From Thermoanaerobacter thermocopriae JCM 7501 (GTDB lineage Bacteria; Bacillota; Thermoanaerobacteria; Thermoanaerobacterales; Thermoanaerobacteraceae), in assembly GCF_001310975.1 (NCBI RefSeq), contig NZ_BAZY01000022.1, positions 1-38,358 on the forward strand: a stretch of 38,358 nt of DNA, written 5' to 3'. Of this stretch, positions 26,994 through 35,559 are shown in pieces. Made by a program: the position numbers and the translations under genes. The notes below the pieces were generated by a model. That model worked only from the letters and a program-made list of their open reading frames with translations, did no database searches and had not been told where the DNA came from. Within the stretch, counting starts at the first letter, position 1, and each line of letters starts with the position of its first letter.

Positions 26994-27755
26994 TCAGACA
27001 ATCACCTCTATCTCTTTTAAATCTTCATCAGGTATAAGTGAGGCAGCCTCCTTGTCAATTATTATGGTTACATCAGGATGTAACGTTAAAACAGTAGAAG
27101 GTACCTTCGTAGTTAATTGACCTTTTATCGTTTCTTTTATCGCTTTGGCTTTATTTTTTCCAGAAGCCAAAAGGACAATCTTTTTCGCTTTCATGATACT
27201 TCCTAAGCCCATAGTAATCGCCTTTTTTGGTACTTCATCTGCGCTTTTAAAAAATCTTTTATTGGCATTTATTGTATCTTCTGTCAAAGTAACCACATGA
27301 GTTTTTGTATCTATACTTTCATCCGGCTCATTAAACCCTATATGTCCATTGACCCCAATCCCCAATATTTGTAAATCAATCCCACCTGCTTTTTCAATTT
27401 CCTCTTCATATCTTCTACACTCTTCTTCAAAGTCTAAAGCCACTCCATTGGGAATGTGAATATGTTCTTTCTTAATATTAACATGATGGAAAAAATTATG
27501 GAACATAAAATAATGATAGCTTTGAGGATGTTCTGCAGACAAGCCCACATATTCGTCCAAATTAAATGTAATAACATTGGAAAAATCTATTTCTCCTTTT
27601 TTATACATTTCAATTAAATACTTATACATTCCAAGAGGTGTAGAACCTGTAGCAAGCCCTAAAACAGTATTAGGCCTTTCTTTTATCTGTCTTTTGACAA
27701 TTTCTGCCGCTTTTTTACTCATTTCTTTATAGTCTACAGTTATTATTACTTTCAT
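26994..27755 (-). CDS. nagB: Glucosamine-6-phosphate deaminase
   Basis: Converts glucosamine-6-phosphate to fructose-6-phosphate and ammonia. 253 residues with [27 protein letters not shown], the active-site block [14 protein letters not shown] and the lid region [20 protein letters not shown]. Start: ATG at 27755 after AGGAGGTCGTAAA. It is the second gene of an operon behind a ROK regulator that presumably senses an amino sugar. No nagA is present in the window. Confidence 0.95.
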   Translation of the reverse strand: MKVIITVDYKEMSKKAAEIVKRQIKERPNTVLGLATGSTPLGMYKYLIEMYKKGEIDFSNVITFNLDEYVGLSAEHPQSYHYFMFHNFFHHVNIKKEHIHIPNGVALDFEEECRRYEEEIEKAGGIDLQILGIGVNGHIGFNEPDESIDTKTHVVTLTEDTINANKRFFKSADEVPKKAITMGLGSIMKAKKIVLLASGKNKAKAIKETIKGQLTTKVPSTVLTLHPDVTIIIDKEAASLIPDEDLKEIEVIV

Positions 27756-27766
27756 TTTACGACCTC

Positions 27767-28912
27767 CTATAGCAAAATTAAGTTATTTGTATTTAAAAGG
27801 ACATCTGCCACTGCCCCAATAGCAGCAGCATCTTCTCCAAGTTGAGCCATTTTAATGCCAAAATCAAAAGGCACAATTTTCTTTACTTTTTCTTTAATTT
27901 CATGAATAATATCAATTTCATAATTTAAGATGTCTCCTCCAATTATTATTGCTTCTGGGTTTAAAATGCTTACAATATTAGCGATACCCATGCTTAAATT
28001 TTTAATAAAACAAGACACAGCTTGTACACAAATAGGATTTTGTTCTTTAAATCCTTTTATCACACCCTCTATCGTATTTATATGAGGCAAATCTTTAGAA
28101 ACTAATCCCACTAAAGCAGACAAAGAAGCTTTTCTTTCAAAATAGCTATAGTCCCCATAAGAATAGGTATTTTTAAAAACATCTTCTCCTGTAGCCATAT
28201 ACCCTACTTCTCCTGCAGCATAAGCATTACCTCTCAATAATTTACCATTTACGTATATCCCCGAACCTATACCATTTCCTATATTTATCAGCACAAAATT
28301 CTCTATTTCGCGGCAACAACCAATCCATCTTTCTCCCAGAGCAGCATAATTTACACTATTGTCAACATAGATGCTATAATTAAAAATTTTACTTAACTTT
28401 TTCTTTAATTCAAAATTATTCCATTTTAGTCCCGGCGCATTCACAACTCCTGTTTGTATATCCGTAATTCCAGGAAGGCCAATACCAATTCCTATTACAT
28501 TTTTCCCACTTTTAAGCAGTTCTTGTATCCCATTTATAATTTCATTAAAGGCTTGCTCTCCAATGCTAGTTTGCCATTTTATCTTTTTTAAAATCTTACC
28601 ATCCATGTTAGTCAAAACACCTATCGTGTTAGAAGACTCAACACTCATTCCCACAACAAATTTAGCATTAGGATTAAAAGAAAGCTGTATAGGCTTTCTC
28701 CCTACTGTCCCTTTTTCACTAAAACCGTTTTCTACTACCAATCCTTCCTCAATTAATTCATCTACAATAGCAGAAATAGTGGATTTGCTCATTTTTAAAA
28801 CTTTAGATACTTCTATTCTTGATATAGGCTGCCTTTTCTTTATGACATCTAAAACATTAGCCTTATTGATATTCTTAATCAACCCAGAAGTACCTTTAGT
28901 ATAGCCTTTCAA
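27767..28912 (-). CDS. ROK family transcriptional regulator (NagC/XylR-like)
   Basis: 381 residues: an N-terminal winged helix-turn-helix ([35 protein letters not shown]) followed by a ROK sugar-kinase-like domain ([57 protein letters not shown]). The zinc-binding motif of most ROK proteins (CxCGxxGCxE) is absent where it should follow GEVGY. Start TTG at 28912 with GGAGGC six bases upstream. It is likely autoregulatory through the inverted repeats just upstream and controls nagB. Confidence 0.9.
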   Translation of the reverse strand: MKGYTKGTSGLIKNINKANVLDVIKKRQPISRIEVSKVLKMSKSTISAIVDELIEEGLVVENGFSEKGTVGRKPIQLSFNPNAKFVVGMSVESSNTIGVLTNMDGKILKKIKWQTSIGEQAFNEIINGIQELLKSGKNVIGIGIGLPGITDIQTGVVNAPGLKWNNFELKKKLSKIFNYSIYVDNSVNYAALGERWIGCCREIENFVLINIGNGIGSGIYVNGKLLRGNAYAAGEVGYMATGEDVFKNTYSYGDYSYFERKASLSALVGLVSKDLPHINTIEGVIKGFKEQNPICVQAVSCFIKNLSMGIANIVSILNPEAIIIGGDILNYEIDIIHEIKEKVKKIVPFDFGIKMAQLGEDAAAIGAVADVLLNTNNLILL

Positions 28913-28925
28913 TATATCGCCTCCA

Positions 28926-28977
28926 TTAGTTCACTACCTGAACTAATTGTTCAAAAAAATTAGTTCGACTATCGAAC
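28926..28977. promoter_or_regulatory. Operator-like inverted repeats upstream of the ROK gene
   Basis: Two dyads: TTAGTTC-n7-GAACTAA at 28926-28946 and GTTCGA-cta-TCGAAC at 28963-28977. A third TTAGTTC half-site starts at 28960 and overlaps the second dyad. Spacing and position suit binding of the ROK regulator next to its own start. Assignment is inference. Confidence 0.55.
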
Positions 28978-29058
28978 ATTTTACTACAATTATTATATCA
29001 TAACAATTTGAAAAATGTAAATAACAAAATTGTATCTTTTTTTGCCAAACTTTTCTGA

Positions 29059-29307
29059 TTATTTTTCTTCAAGTCTCTTTTTTCGTTCCAGATATTCTTC
29101 CTCGCTTATTTCTCCTCTTGCATATCTTTCTTTTAAAATTTCTATCGCATCCTTCTCTTTGTTTCTATTTTTTGTGCCTCGAAATAATAATACAATAAGA
29201 TATATTGCAGCAACTATTAAACCTATCTCTATTGCCATCCAGACAATATTCCAAATAAATCCACCTATTCCATATCCCCAGCCCCAACCATACATCATTC
29301 TCATCAT
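29059..29307 (-). CDS. SHOCT-domain small membrane protein A
   Basis: 82 residues: a Met/Trp/Gly-rich N-terminus (MMRMMYGWGWGYG), one or two membrane helices, and a C-terminal SHOCT motif (AIEILKERYARGEISEEEYLERKKRLE). SHOCT is a short oligomerisation or membrane-associated module of uncertain role. It lies downstream of the sensor kinase and may share its transcript, though an extended -10 (TGTATAAT) precedes it. Confidence 0.85.
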   Translation of the reverse strand: MMRMMYGWGWGYGIGGFIWNIVWMAIEIGLIVAAIYLIVLLFRGTKNRNKEKDAIEILKERYARGEISEEEYLERKKRLEEK

Positions 29308-29378
29308 AATGTTATTCCTCCTTTCTTCCTTTCAAAATAATTATACACCGCCATTATGAAAAACTTATGAACCAGTTT

Positions 29379-30739
29379 TTATAGGGGAATTTTAACAGTA
29401 AACTTGCTCCCTTTATTTATCTCGCTTTCAACGTTTATTTTGCCTCCATGAGCTAATACTATGGCTTTTACAATTGAAAGACCTATTCCACTTCCACCTG
29501 TTTCACGATTTCTTGATTTTTCTCCTCTGTAAAACCTTTCAAAGATAAAAGGAATATCATCTTTGGATATACCCATTCCATTATCTTCTATTACGAATAC
29601 CGCATAATCGCCTTCTTTATAAAAGTCTATTTTTATTTTGCCACCTACAGGAGTATATTTATTTGAATTTGATATTAGGTTAACAAAGACCTGTGCTATC
29701 CTGTCCTTATCACCAAACAACATAATGTTATCTTCTATGTTCTTTACAACTTCTTGTTCTTTTTCAGCAAAAGATGCTTCAAAATTTGTTAAAATGTTCT
29801 TTACTAATTCGCTTACGTTAAATTTGATTTTATTAAGCTTTAACATGTCAGATTCAAATTTATTCAATGTTTCAAGGTCTTTTACAATGTTTATAAGTCT
29901 TAAGACTTCTTCATTTAAACTCTTTAGTCTTTCATACGTAGGCTGCCAAACCCCATCAAGCATTGCTTCAATATGACTCTGCAATGTTGTCAATGGTGTT
30001 CTAAGCTCATGTGCAATGTCAGAGGTCATTTGTTTTCTTAGTATTTCTTGATTTTTTAAAGATTCTCCAAGATGGTTTATTGCAGCTGTGAGCTTAAATA
30101 GTTCTTCTTCTTTAGGTATATCATATACCTTTGCAGTAAAATCACCTTTTTCAAGCTTTTTAGCAACTTCCGTAATATTAACTAACGGTCTTGTAATATA
30201 ATTCGACACATAAATACTTATAATCAATGCTATAAAAATAGCTATCACCGTTGCTATAACATTATATCTACTAATGTCATATAAAAACTTAAAATCCAAG
30301 TCGCTCATCATCATCGGCCCATAATAAATTATATCCACATACCCTACTGTTTTTCATCCACAATGATGGGAAGAGTTTTTTCAGAAATATTTTTCTTATT
30401 CCATTTTCCCATCATATTCATCATGTGTGCCATCGAAGAAAAATCCCATATAATTTTGCCATCTTTATCTCTAAGCCTTAACCCATATCCCTCCATCATA
30501 GCAGCATGAGCAATTTCACGCCCTGTTGTACTTTTCCAGCCCCCCTCAGATTTATACACTGCAGCAAGAGTATTGGCTATATTGCTAAATTCCTTATCTG
30601 TTGACTTTGTAACATAATTTCCAAAGCTATTTATTATTAAGATGTTTGTTGTAATACTTACAATAACAATCGATATAAGAGCTATTGAAATAAATACAAT
30701 AGCCGTCCTTGTTTTTAAATTATTTTTAAACATCTCCAT
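29379..30739 (-). CDS. Sensor histidine kinase with Met-rich sensor domain, one frameshift
   Basis: Two membrane helices (near residues 12-35 and after the break) flank an extracytoplasmic sensor domain containing SSMAHMMNMMGKWNKK. Then come HAMP (YITRPLVNITEVAKKLEKGDF), the HisKA H-box SDIAHELRTPLTTLQSHIE, the N-box NLISNSNKYTP and G-boxes (DNGMGISKDDIPFIFERFYRG, GGSGIGLSIVKAIV). The frame breaks near 30349: GAAAAACAGTAG should be GAAAAAACAGTAG, giving DEKTVGYVDIIYYGPMMM. Repaired length 453 residues. The start is ATG at 30739 or 30733, inside the end of the response regulator gene. The methionine and histidine clusters suggest Cu(I)/Ag(I)-type metal sensing by analogy (inference). Confidence 0.88.
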
Positions 30740-31421
30740 CACCAAATTTATATCCAACGCCATATACTGTTTTAATGTACATTGGATTTTTTGTATCGTC
30801 TTCAATTTTTTGTCTTAAATTTTTAATATGCGCATCAATTGTCCTGTCATAACCTTCATAGTCAAATCCCATAACTTTTTCAATTAATTCTTCTCGTGTA
30901 AAGACCCTATTTGGATTGCGAATTAAAAACTTTAAAATTTTAAATTCGTTTGGAGTGAGATTTACAACCACTCCTTTTTTCTTCACAGTGTGTGCTTTAA
31001 AATCGACCACAAGGTCATCATTATTAAAAGATATTACTTCAGCAAGAGGTACATCATCTGTTGTTCTTCTTAATATTGCTTTTACTCTCATAACCAATTC
31101 ACGTGGGCTGAATGGTTTTGTAAGATAGTCATCAGCACCTATAGAAAATCCATTAATTTTATCACTTTCTTGAACTTTTGCTGTAAGCATCAATATCGGA
31201 ACATTGGAAAACTGCCGTATCTTCTTGCACAGTTCCTCTCCTGAAATACCTGGCAACATGAGGTCCAATATAACAAGATTTGGTTTTTCTTTTTTGAATG
31301 TATCTAAAACGTTATTGCCATTAGTTTCAGTAATAACACTAAATCCCTCACGCTCAAGATATGACTTTACAACTTCCAGTATTTTTATTTCGTCATCAAC
31401 AACAAGTATTTTTTTATCCAT
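30726..31421 (-). CDS. OmpR/PhoB-family response regulator
   Basis: 231 residues: receiver domain (KKILVVDDEIKILEVVKSYL, phospho-acceptor Asp in LVILDLMLPG, conserved Lys in YLTKPF) and a winged-helix DNA-binding domain (LTPNEFKILKFLIRNPNRVFTREELIEKV... YDRTIDAHIKNLRQKIEDD... VYGVGYKF). It overlaps the cognate kinase gene start. Start: ATG at 31421 after AGGAGTGATAAAAG. Confidence 0.95.
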   Translation of the reverse strand: MDKKILVVDDEIKILEVVKSYLEREGFSVITETNGNNVLDTFKKEKPNLVILDLMLPGISGEELCKKIRQFSNVPILMLTAKVQESDKINGFSIGADDYLTKPFSPRELVMRVKAILRRTTDDVPLAEVISFNNDDLVVDFKAHTVKKKGVVVNLTPNEFKILKFLIRNPNRVFTREELIEKVMGFDYEGYDRTIDAHIKNLRQKIEDDTKNPMYIKTVYGVGYKFGDGDV

Positions 31422-31498
31422 CTTTTATCACTCCTTTGTATTTTATTGTAAAATTATAAAAAACTCATGAATAAAGAATGTGATAAACCTATTTATTT

Positions 31499-31522
31499 CT
31501 TATTATACATCTTATTATACAT
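31499..31522 (-). repeat. Tandem 12-bp repeat with duplicated extended -10
   Basis: CTTATTATACAT occurs twice head to tail; on the minus strand each copy reads ATGTATAATAAG and contains an extended -10 (TGTATAAT). It lies 78 bases upstream of the response regulator start. It could offer two start sites or reflect a slippage duplication. Confidence 0.6.
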
Positions 31523-31682
31523 CACATCACGGTTATAATAATAATCTATACACCTATTTTTAGACCTAACAGTAGTTATATATTTTCTCTTCATATTTTC
31601 TTCAAAAGTAAGTTTTAAAATAAAGTTGAAAAGAGGTTAACAATTTTTTTGATAAATAATTTCAATGAAAGGAGTTGAAAAG

Positions 31683-31874
31683 ATGTTGTGTCTTATATTA
31701 ATCTTGGCAATTGGCTTTTATTTGTACAAAACAGGTGACCTGCAAAGAATAATTAATAATTTAAATGCAGACAAAGATTGCCAAGCGAATGAACCAAAGA
31801 AAATACTTGATATACGTTTAGCCAAGGGAGAAATTACAGTAGAAGAATATAACAAATTAAAAAGTATTTTGTAA
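31683..31874 (+). CDS. SHOCT-domain small protein B
   Basis: 63 residues: an N-terminal membrane helix (MLCLILILAIGFYLY) and a C-terminal SHOCT motif (ILDIRLAKGEITVEEYNKLKSIL). I chose the ATG at 31683 because AAAGGAG lies 8 bases upstream; an ATG at 31665 overlaps that ribosome site. It is divergent from the two-component operon and 30 bases before another SHOCT gene. Confidence 0.8.
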   Translation: MLCLILILAIGFYLYKTGDLQRIINNLNADKDCQANEPKKILDIRLAKGEITVEEYNKLKSIL

Positions 31875-31904
31875 AATATAAATATTTGGAGAGGAGGACA
31901 AATT

Positions 31905-32189
31905 ATGTTTGGAGGATATATGATGGGTGGTTTAGGTCGTTGGTTTGGAGGATACTATCCTTGTGGTTATGGAACTTGGTTCGGTGGTGGACTTACCAAT
32001 ATATTGTTCTTGATTTTAATAGGTGTAGTAATTTACTGGCTAGTAAAACAGATTAGAAATGTTAACTTTTTTAAAAAGCACGATACAGATCCTAACAATG
32101 AAGCATTAGAAATTGCCAAGTTAAGGTATGCTCGCGGTGAAATTACTTCAGACGAATATACAGAAATAGTAAAAATGTTAAAAAAATAA
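31905..32189 (+). CDS. SHOCT-domain small membrane protein C
   Basis: 94 residues: a Gly/Tyr/Trp-rich N-terminus (MFGGYMMGGLGRWFGGYYPCGYG), one membrane helix (ILFLILIGVVIYWLV) and a C-terminal SHOCT motif (ALEIAKLRYARGEITSDEYTEIVKMLKK). The ribosome site GGAGAGGAGG precedes the ATG. It forms an operon with SHOCT protein B and may be a target of the neighbouring two-component system. Confidence 0.83.
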   Translation: MFGGYMMGGLGRWFGGYYPCGYGTWFGGGLTNILFLILIGVVIYWLVKQIRNVNFFKKHDTDPNNEALEIAKLRYARGEITSDEYTEIVKMLKK

Positions 32190-32229
32190 ACTAAATGATG
32201 TGACATTATTCTTGTTTGTATTGCTCCTA

Positions 32230-32258
32230 TTGACATTTTATGATAAATTTTTTACAAT
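32230..32258 (+). promoter_or_regulatory. Promoter of the Mn riboswitch transcript
   Basis: Consensus TTGACA at 32230-32235, a 17-base spacer and TACAAT at 32253-32258, placing transcription start right at the riboswitch P1 stem. Confidence 0.75.
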
Positions 32259-32263
32259 ATATT

Positions 32264-32353
32264 GAGTAAAGGGGAGTAGTTCGCATAGTTTATATGCGGT
32301 AAAGTCAACATATCGGGAAACCCTGGCTTTACCTGAAAGAACGAGACCTTTAC
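32264..32353 (+). promoter_or_regulatory. yybP-ykoY manganese riboswitch
   Basis: Matches the family pattern: P1 GTAAAGG (32266-32272) pairing with CCTTTAC (32347-32353), the conserved AAAGGGGAGTAGTTCG start, a central hairpin ATCGGGAAACCCTGG, and the closing CTTTACCTGAAAGAACGAGACC. The family senses Mn2+ and turns on Mn2+ export. The downstream gene is a UPF0016 exporter, exactly as expected. Confidence 0.9.
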
Positions 32354-32383
32354 ATAATATGTTTTACATATTATGTAAAGGTC
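32345..32383 (+). promoter_or_regulatory. Expression-platform hairpin of the Mn riboswitch
   Basis: Perfect 17-bp stem GACCTTTACATAATATG with loop TTTTA. Its 5' arm includes the whole 3' strand of riboswitch P1 (CCTTTAC), so the two structures exclude each other: Mn2+-stabilised P1 should melt the base of this hairpin. It is followed by CAATTTATTT rather than a strong U-run. Confidence 0.8.
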
Positions 32384-32427
32384 CAATTTATTTAAAGGGC
32401 AAATATAATAGTCGGGGAGGCAATAAA

Positions 32428-32987
32428 ATGGAAGCACTTATCACATCATTTGTCCTTATCTTTACTTCTGAGATGGGAGATAAGTCACAGCTCATGTCAA
32501 TGGCTTTTGCTACTCTTTTTAAAGTAAGGACTGTTCTTATAAGCATATTTATCGCTGCCTTAATAAACAATGGCATTGCTGTGATATTTGGTTCATATAT
32601 CACCGAATATATTCCCATTTTTTATATAAAACTTTTAGCCGCTTTATTATTTCTGTTTTTTGGCATTACAACTCTGTTAGAAGAAGAAGCAAAACAAGAA
32701 AAAATAAAAAATTCAAAATACGGTCCTTTTGCAACTATTATAAGTACATATGTATTCTCAGAATTGGGAGACAAAACACAATTAGCTGCTATAGCTTTGA
32801 CTGCATCATATAACAGTCCTCTATATATATTAATAGGCACCACTCTGGAATATTTTTAGCAGATGTATTAGGAATAATTGTAGGCATTTATTTTAATAAA
32901 AGAATCCCTTCAAAATATTTAAAATATCTATCTTCTTTCATATTCCTCGCCTTTGGTCTTTCTACTTTGTATAAATTATTTTTCTAA
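32428..32987 (+). CDS. UPF0016/GDT1 (TMEM165) family Mn2+ exporter, one frameshift
   Basis: Six-helix membrane protein with the two hallmark repeats TSEMGDKSQLMSMA and FSELGDKTQLAAIA, which form the cation path. Bacterial members such as MneA export Mn2+. The frame stops at LIGTTLEYF near 32848, but restoring one G gives GTTLGIFLADVLGIIVGIYFNKRIPSKYLKYLSSFIFLAFGLSTLYKLFF, ending at 32987 (186 residues). Start: ATG at 32428 after GGGGAGG. It is controlled by the manganese riboswitch upstream and followed by a hairpin terminator. Confidence 0.92.
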
Positions 32988-32990
32988 ATC

Positions 32991-33020
32991 AAAAACGGGT
33001 ACTTATATTGTACCGTTTTT
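32991..33020. terminator. Terminator between the Mn exporter and the wall hydrolase gene
   Basis: AAAACGGGTAC pairs with GTACCGTTTT (one bulged G) followed by T residues. It lies between convergent genes and may serve both. Confidence 0.75.
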
Positions 33021-33039
33021 GACCCTCTCATCGGAAATT

Positions 33040-33840
33040 TCACCTGCCGTAACAAAAAACCATATTACCTATTCTTGCCGCTATAGGAAGTGACCACAGC
33101 CACGCATTTGTAGCACTCTGGTCAAAATAATACAAGGCTCCATTTGTTGGGTCAACACCACTTAACGCTTCTCTTGCCGCACTTATAGCATCAGCTGAGG
33201 CAGGTCTATTTATCCAGCCATTTAGTACAGGAGTAAATTGATAATTACCGTAATCATCAACGTGGTATATTACGTCTTTTATAGTATTAGGGAAAATGCT
33301 ACTTTTAACTCTGTTTATTACTACTGCTGCAACAGCTACTTTTGCCTTATAAGGTTCACCGTCTGCTTCTGCTGTAACAAGGCGCGCAAGGAGGTCAAAT
33401 TCCTCTTTTGTGTATGGTATTACACCCCTTTCAATAGAACCTCTACTGACATCCTGATATGTCCTAGAAGAAGTAGCACTGGGTATAATAAAGACTTGTC
33501 CAGGATATATTATGTCGCTTTTATATCCATTCGCAGATTTGAGCATATCAACAGTAATGCCGTATTTTTTAGCAATTAAATACAAGCTGTCACCTTTTTG
33601 AACAACATATGTGTTATCGCTACCTGGCACTTGCAAAACTTGTCCTGGGTATATTATTATACTTCGAAGACCATTTAAAGCCATCAGCTTAGTATATGTA
33701 GTTCCGTATCTTTGACTTATGCCCCATAGAGTGTCACCAGGTTTAACTGTATAAGTTGCGGCAAATACTGATTGAAAAATAAACAATCCGGCTATAATTG
33801 ATGCGATGAGAGGTTTGACCTTGATGTAAAGATTAAACAT
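33040..33840 (-). CDS. LysM-LysM-SleB-type cell wall hydrolase
   Basis: 266 residues. The signal peptide is MFNLYIKVKPLIASIIAGLF and on to SVFA. LysM 1 is YTVKPGDTLWGISQRYG... IIYPGQVLQVP and LysM 2 is YVVQKGDSLYLIAKKYG... IIYPGQVFIIP. After these comes a Hydrolase_2 domain (LARLVTAEADGEPYKAKVAVAAVVINRV... NGALYYFDQSATNAWL... RIGNMVFCYG). This class cleaves spore cortex or cell wall peptidoglycan. The ATG at 33840 follows GGGGGAAACAGC; the longer open frame to 33915 runs through the riboswitch and is not coding. Expression is controlled by the c-di-AMP riboswitch, linking hydrolase output to turgor and wall signalling. Confidence 0.92.
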   Translation of the reverse strand: MFNLYIKVKPLIASIIAGLFIFQSVFAATYTVKPGDTLWGISQRYGTTYTKLMALNGLRSIIIYPGQVLQVPGSDNTYVVQKGDSLYLIAKKYGITVDMLKSANGYKSDIIYPGQVFIIPSATSSRTYQDVSRGSIERGVIPYTKEEFDLLARLVTAEADGEPYKAKVAVAAVVINRVKSSIFPNTIKDVIYHVDDYGNYQFTPVLNGWINRPASADAISAAREALSGVDPTNGALYYFDQSATNAWLWSLPIAARIGNMVFCYGR

Positions 33841-33856
33841 GCTGTTTCCCCCTTTC

Positions 33857-33954
33857 GCCTCCGAGGTTAGTTGACGGGTTCGGGTGAGGGCCACCCTACC
33901 ACAAAGTGGATTCACCCCAATTTAATTCCCCCGTACCCTTATCGGGGATTCGGC
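33857..33954 (-). promoter_or_regulatory. ydaO-yuaA c-di-AMP riboswitch
   Basis: Minus-strand sequence matches the aptamer: GCCGAATCCCCGATAAGGG at the 5' end, TACGGGGGAA, the conserved GGGGTGAATCC, a variable hairpin, CACCCGAACCCGTCAACTAACC and closing GGAGGC. The aptamer ends about 16 bases before the hydrolase ATG. The family senses cyclic di-AMP and typically turns off wall hydrolase and potassium genes when the ligand is high. Confidence 0.93.
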
Positions 33955-33968
33955 ATATTTTTAACTAA

Positions 33969-33997
33969 ATTATAGCCGGATATTTAATTTGTGTCTA
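33969..33997 (-). promoter_or_regulatory. Promoter of the c-di-AMP riboswitch transcript
   Basis: Minus-strand TAGACA (33992-33997), a 17-base spacer and perfect TATAAT (33969-33974), giving a start about 8 bases before the aptamer. Confidence 0.75.
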
Positions 33998-34023
33998 TAT
34001 TAAACTGGTGGAAAGACAGGTAC

Positions 34024-34182
34024 TTACTGGCATTCACTATATCCACAGAAAGGACAAAAAACACAACCTCCTTCATGAACCAATTTAGCGCCGCAATCCG
34101 GACATGTAAACACATTTACATTATTTTGATCAGCTTTATTTTCTTTCAACTGTGTTTTATTTTCTGCTACTCCGTTTTTCAT
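34024..34182 (-). CDS. Small zinc-ribbon protein with NrdJ-like tail
   Basis: 52 residues starting MKNGVAENKTQLKENKADQNN, a charged flexible segment followed by FTCPDCGAKLVHEGGCVFCPFCGYSECQ. This has three to four Cys pairs resembling the C-terminal zinc-binding tail of B12-dependent ribonucleotide reductase, here as a free-standing protein. Function unknown. The ATG at 34182 has TAGGAGTG upstream, and the open frame back to 34248 lacks a ribosome site. An 11-bp inverted repeat overlaps the ribosome-site region. Confidence 0.78.
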   Translation of the reverse strand: MKNGVAENKTQLKENKADQNNVNVFTCPDCGAKLVHEGGCVFCPFCGYSECQ

Positions 34183-34192
34183 TTCAATCACT

Positions 34193-34235
34193 CCTATATA
34201 TTGTTGTACTAGTATAATAACATACAATATATAGG
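34193..34235. promoter_or_regulatory. 11-bp inverted repeat upstream of the zinc-ribbon gene
   Basis: CCTATATATTG at 34193-34203 and its exact complement at 34225-34235, separated by 21 bases that include a TATTAT-type -10. The proximal arm runs into the Shine-Dalgarno, so it is either an operator or a hairpin that hides the ribosome site. Confidence 0.6.
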
Positions 34236-34278
34236 AATTCAAGATCAAATTTTGATAAAAAATAACATTATCCTATTT

Positions 34279-35550
34279 TTATAATATATCGAAGGTTTTA
34301 TAAAAATCTGGATACGAAATATTTACACATTCAGCATTTTTTATCTTAGTTTCTCCTTCTGCCATAAGTCCAGCAACCCACAAAGACATAGCAATCCTGT
34401 GGTCGTTGTAACTTTCCACTGTATTTCCTCTCAAAAATCCTGTACCTTCTATAATCATCCCATCCTCCCTTTCAAAAATTTTTGCCCCCATTTTCTTGAG
34501 TTCTGAAGTGATTGTATTTATTCTATTGCTTTCTTTTACTTTTAACTCCTCGGCATCTTTTATCACTGTTTTCCCTTCTGCGAAGACTGCTGCAACTGCT
34601 ATTACTGGAATCTCATCAATAAGCCTTGGAATAAGACTTCCTCCAATCTCAATTCCTTTTAGCCTTGAAGTCTTAACTGTTATATCCGCTACTTTTTCAT
34701 TGTTTATAGTTCTTTCATTTGTCAAGACAATGTCTCCCCCCATTTTTTCTATCACATCGATAATACCAGTTCTTGTAGGATTCACATTTACATTCTTTAT
34801 AGTAACCTCCGAATTTGGAACGAGAGTTGCAGCAACAATAAAATATGCTGCTGACGATATATCCCCCGGTACAACAATTTTCTGCCCTTGTAATTTGTAA
34901 CCAGGATAACAGGTTATTTTTGTACCATTTACATCCACTTTAGCACCAAAAGAACTAAACATGAGTTCCGTGTGATTTCTTGAAGGGTAGGGCTCTTCAA
35001 TAATCGTTTTATCATCAGCGTAAAGGCTTGCTAACATTATGCTGGATTTAACCTGCGCACTGGCAATTGGCATTTTGTAATATATGCCTTTAAGTTTGTT
35101 CCCAAAAACCGTAAGAGGTGCAAAATTTCCTTCCCTTGCTTCTATTTTCGCTCCCATCATACTAAGAGGAGTTATCACTCTTCCCATTGGGCGTCTCTTT
35201 ATAGATTCATCACCTGTAACGGTAGTCTCAAATTTTTGACCAGAAAGAATACCCATCAAAAGCCTAATGGTAGTACCCGAATTTCCTACATCAAGAATTT
35301 TTTCGCTTTTATTTAAATAAAGCCCCTTTCCATAAACTTTAACGTTTGTTCCTTTTAATTCAACATCAACTCCTAAATTCCTCATACAATTAATAGTAGA
35401 TATACAATCTTCTCCTAAAAGAAAATTTTCAATCTCTGTAATTCCCTCTGCAATTGACCCAATCATTACAGCTCTGTGAGATATTGACTTGTCCCCTGGA
35501 ACAGAGATAACACCTTTTAAAAATTTTTTCTTTTTAACTTCAATATCCAT
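34279..35550 (-). CDS. aroA: 5-enolpyruvylshikimate-3-phosphate synthase
   Basis: Sixth step of the shikimate pathway, joining PEP to shikimate-3-phosphate. 423 residues. Visible blocks: [94 protein letters not shown] and [10 protein letters not shown]. The LDVGNSGTT form suggests a class II-like enzyme, but glyphosate response cannot be judged here. Last gene of the aromatic operon, 9 bases after tyrA. Start: ATG at 35550 after GAGGTG. Confidence 0.96.
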   Translation of the reverse strand: MDIEVKKKKFLKGVISVPGDKSISHRAVMIGSIAEGITEIENFLLGEDCISTINCMRNLGVDVELKGTNVKVYGKGLYLNKSEKILDVGNSGTTIRLLMGILSGQKFETTVTGDESIKRRPMGRVITPLSMMGAKIEAREGNFAPLTVFGNKLKGIYYKMPIASAQVKSSIMLASLYADDKTIIEEPYPSRNHTELMFSSFGAKVDVNGTKITCYPGYKLQGQKIVVPGDISSAAYFIVAATLVPNSEVTIKNVNVNPTRTGIIDVIEKMGGDIVLTNERTINNEKVADITVKTSRLKGIEIGGSLIPRLIDEIPVIAVAAVFAEGKTVIKDAEELKVKESNRINTITSELKKMGAKIFEREDGMIIEGTGFLRGNTVESYNDHRIAMSLWVAGLMAEGETKIKNAECVNISYPDFYKTFDIL

Positions 35551-35559
35551 AACAACACC

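Noticed and set aside
33841..33915. N-terminal extension of the wall hydrolase (MNPLCGRVALTRTRQ...)
   Set aside because: This frame is the c-di-AMP aptamer; the signal peptide and ribosome site place the start at 33840.
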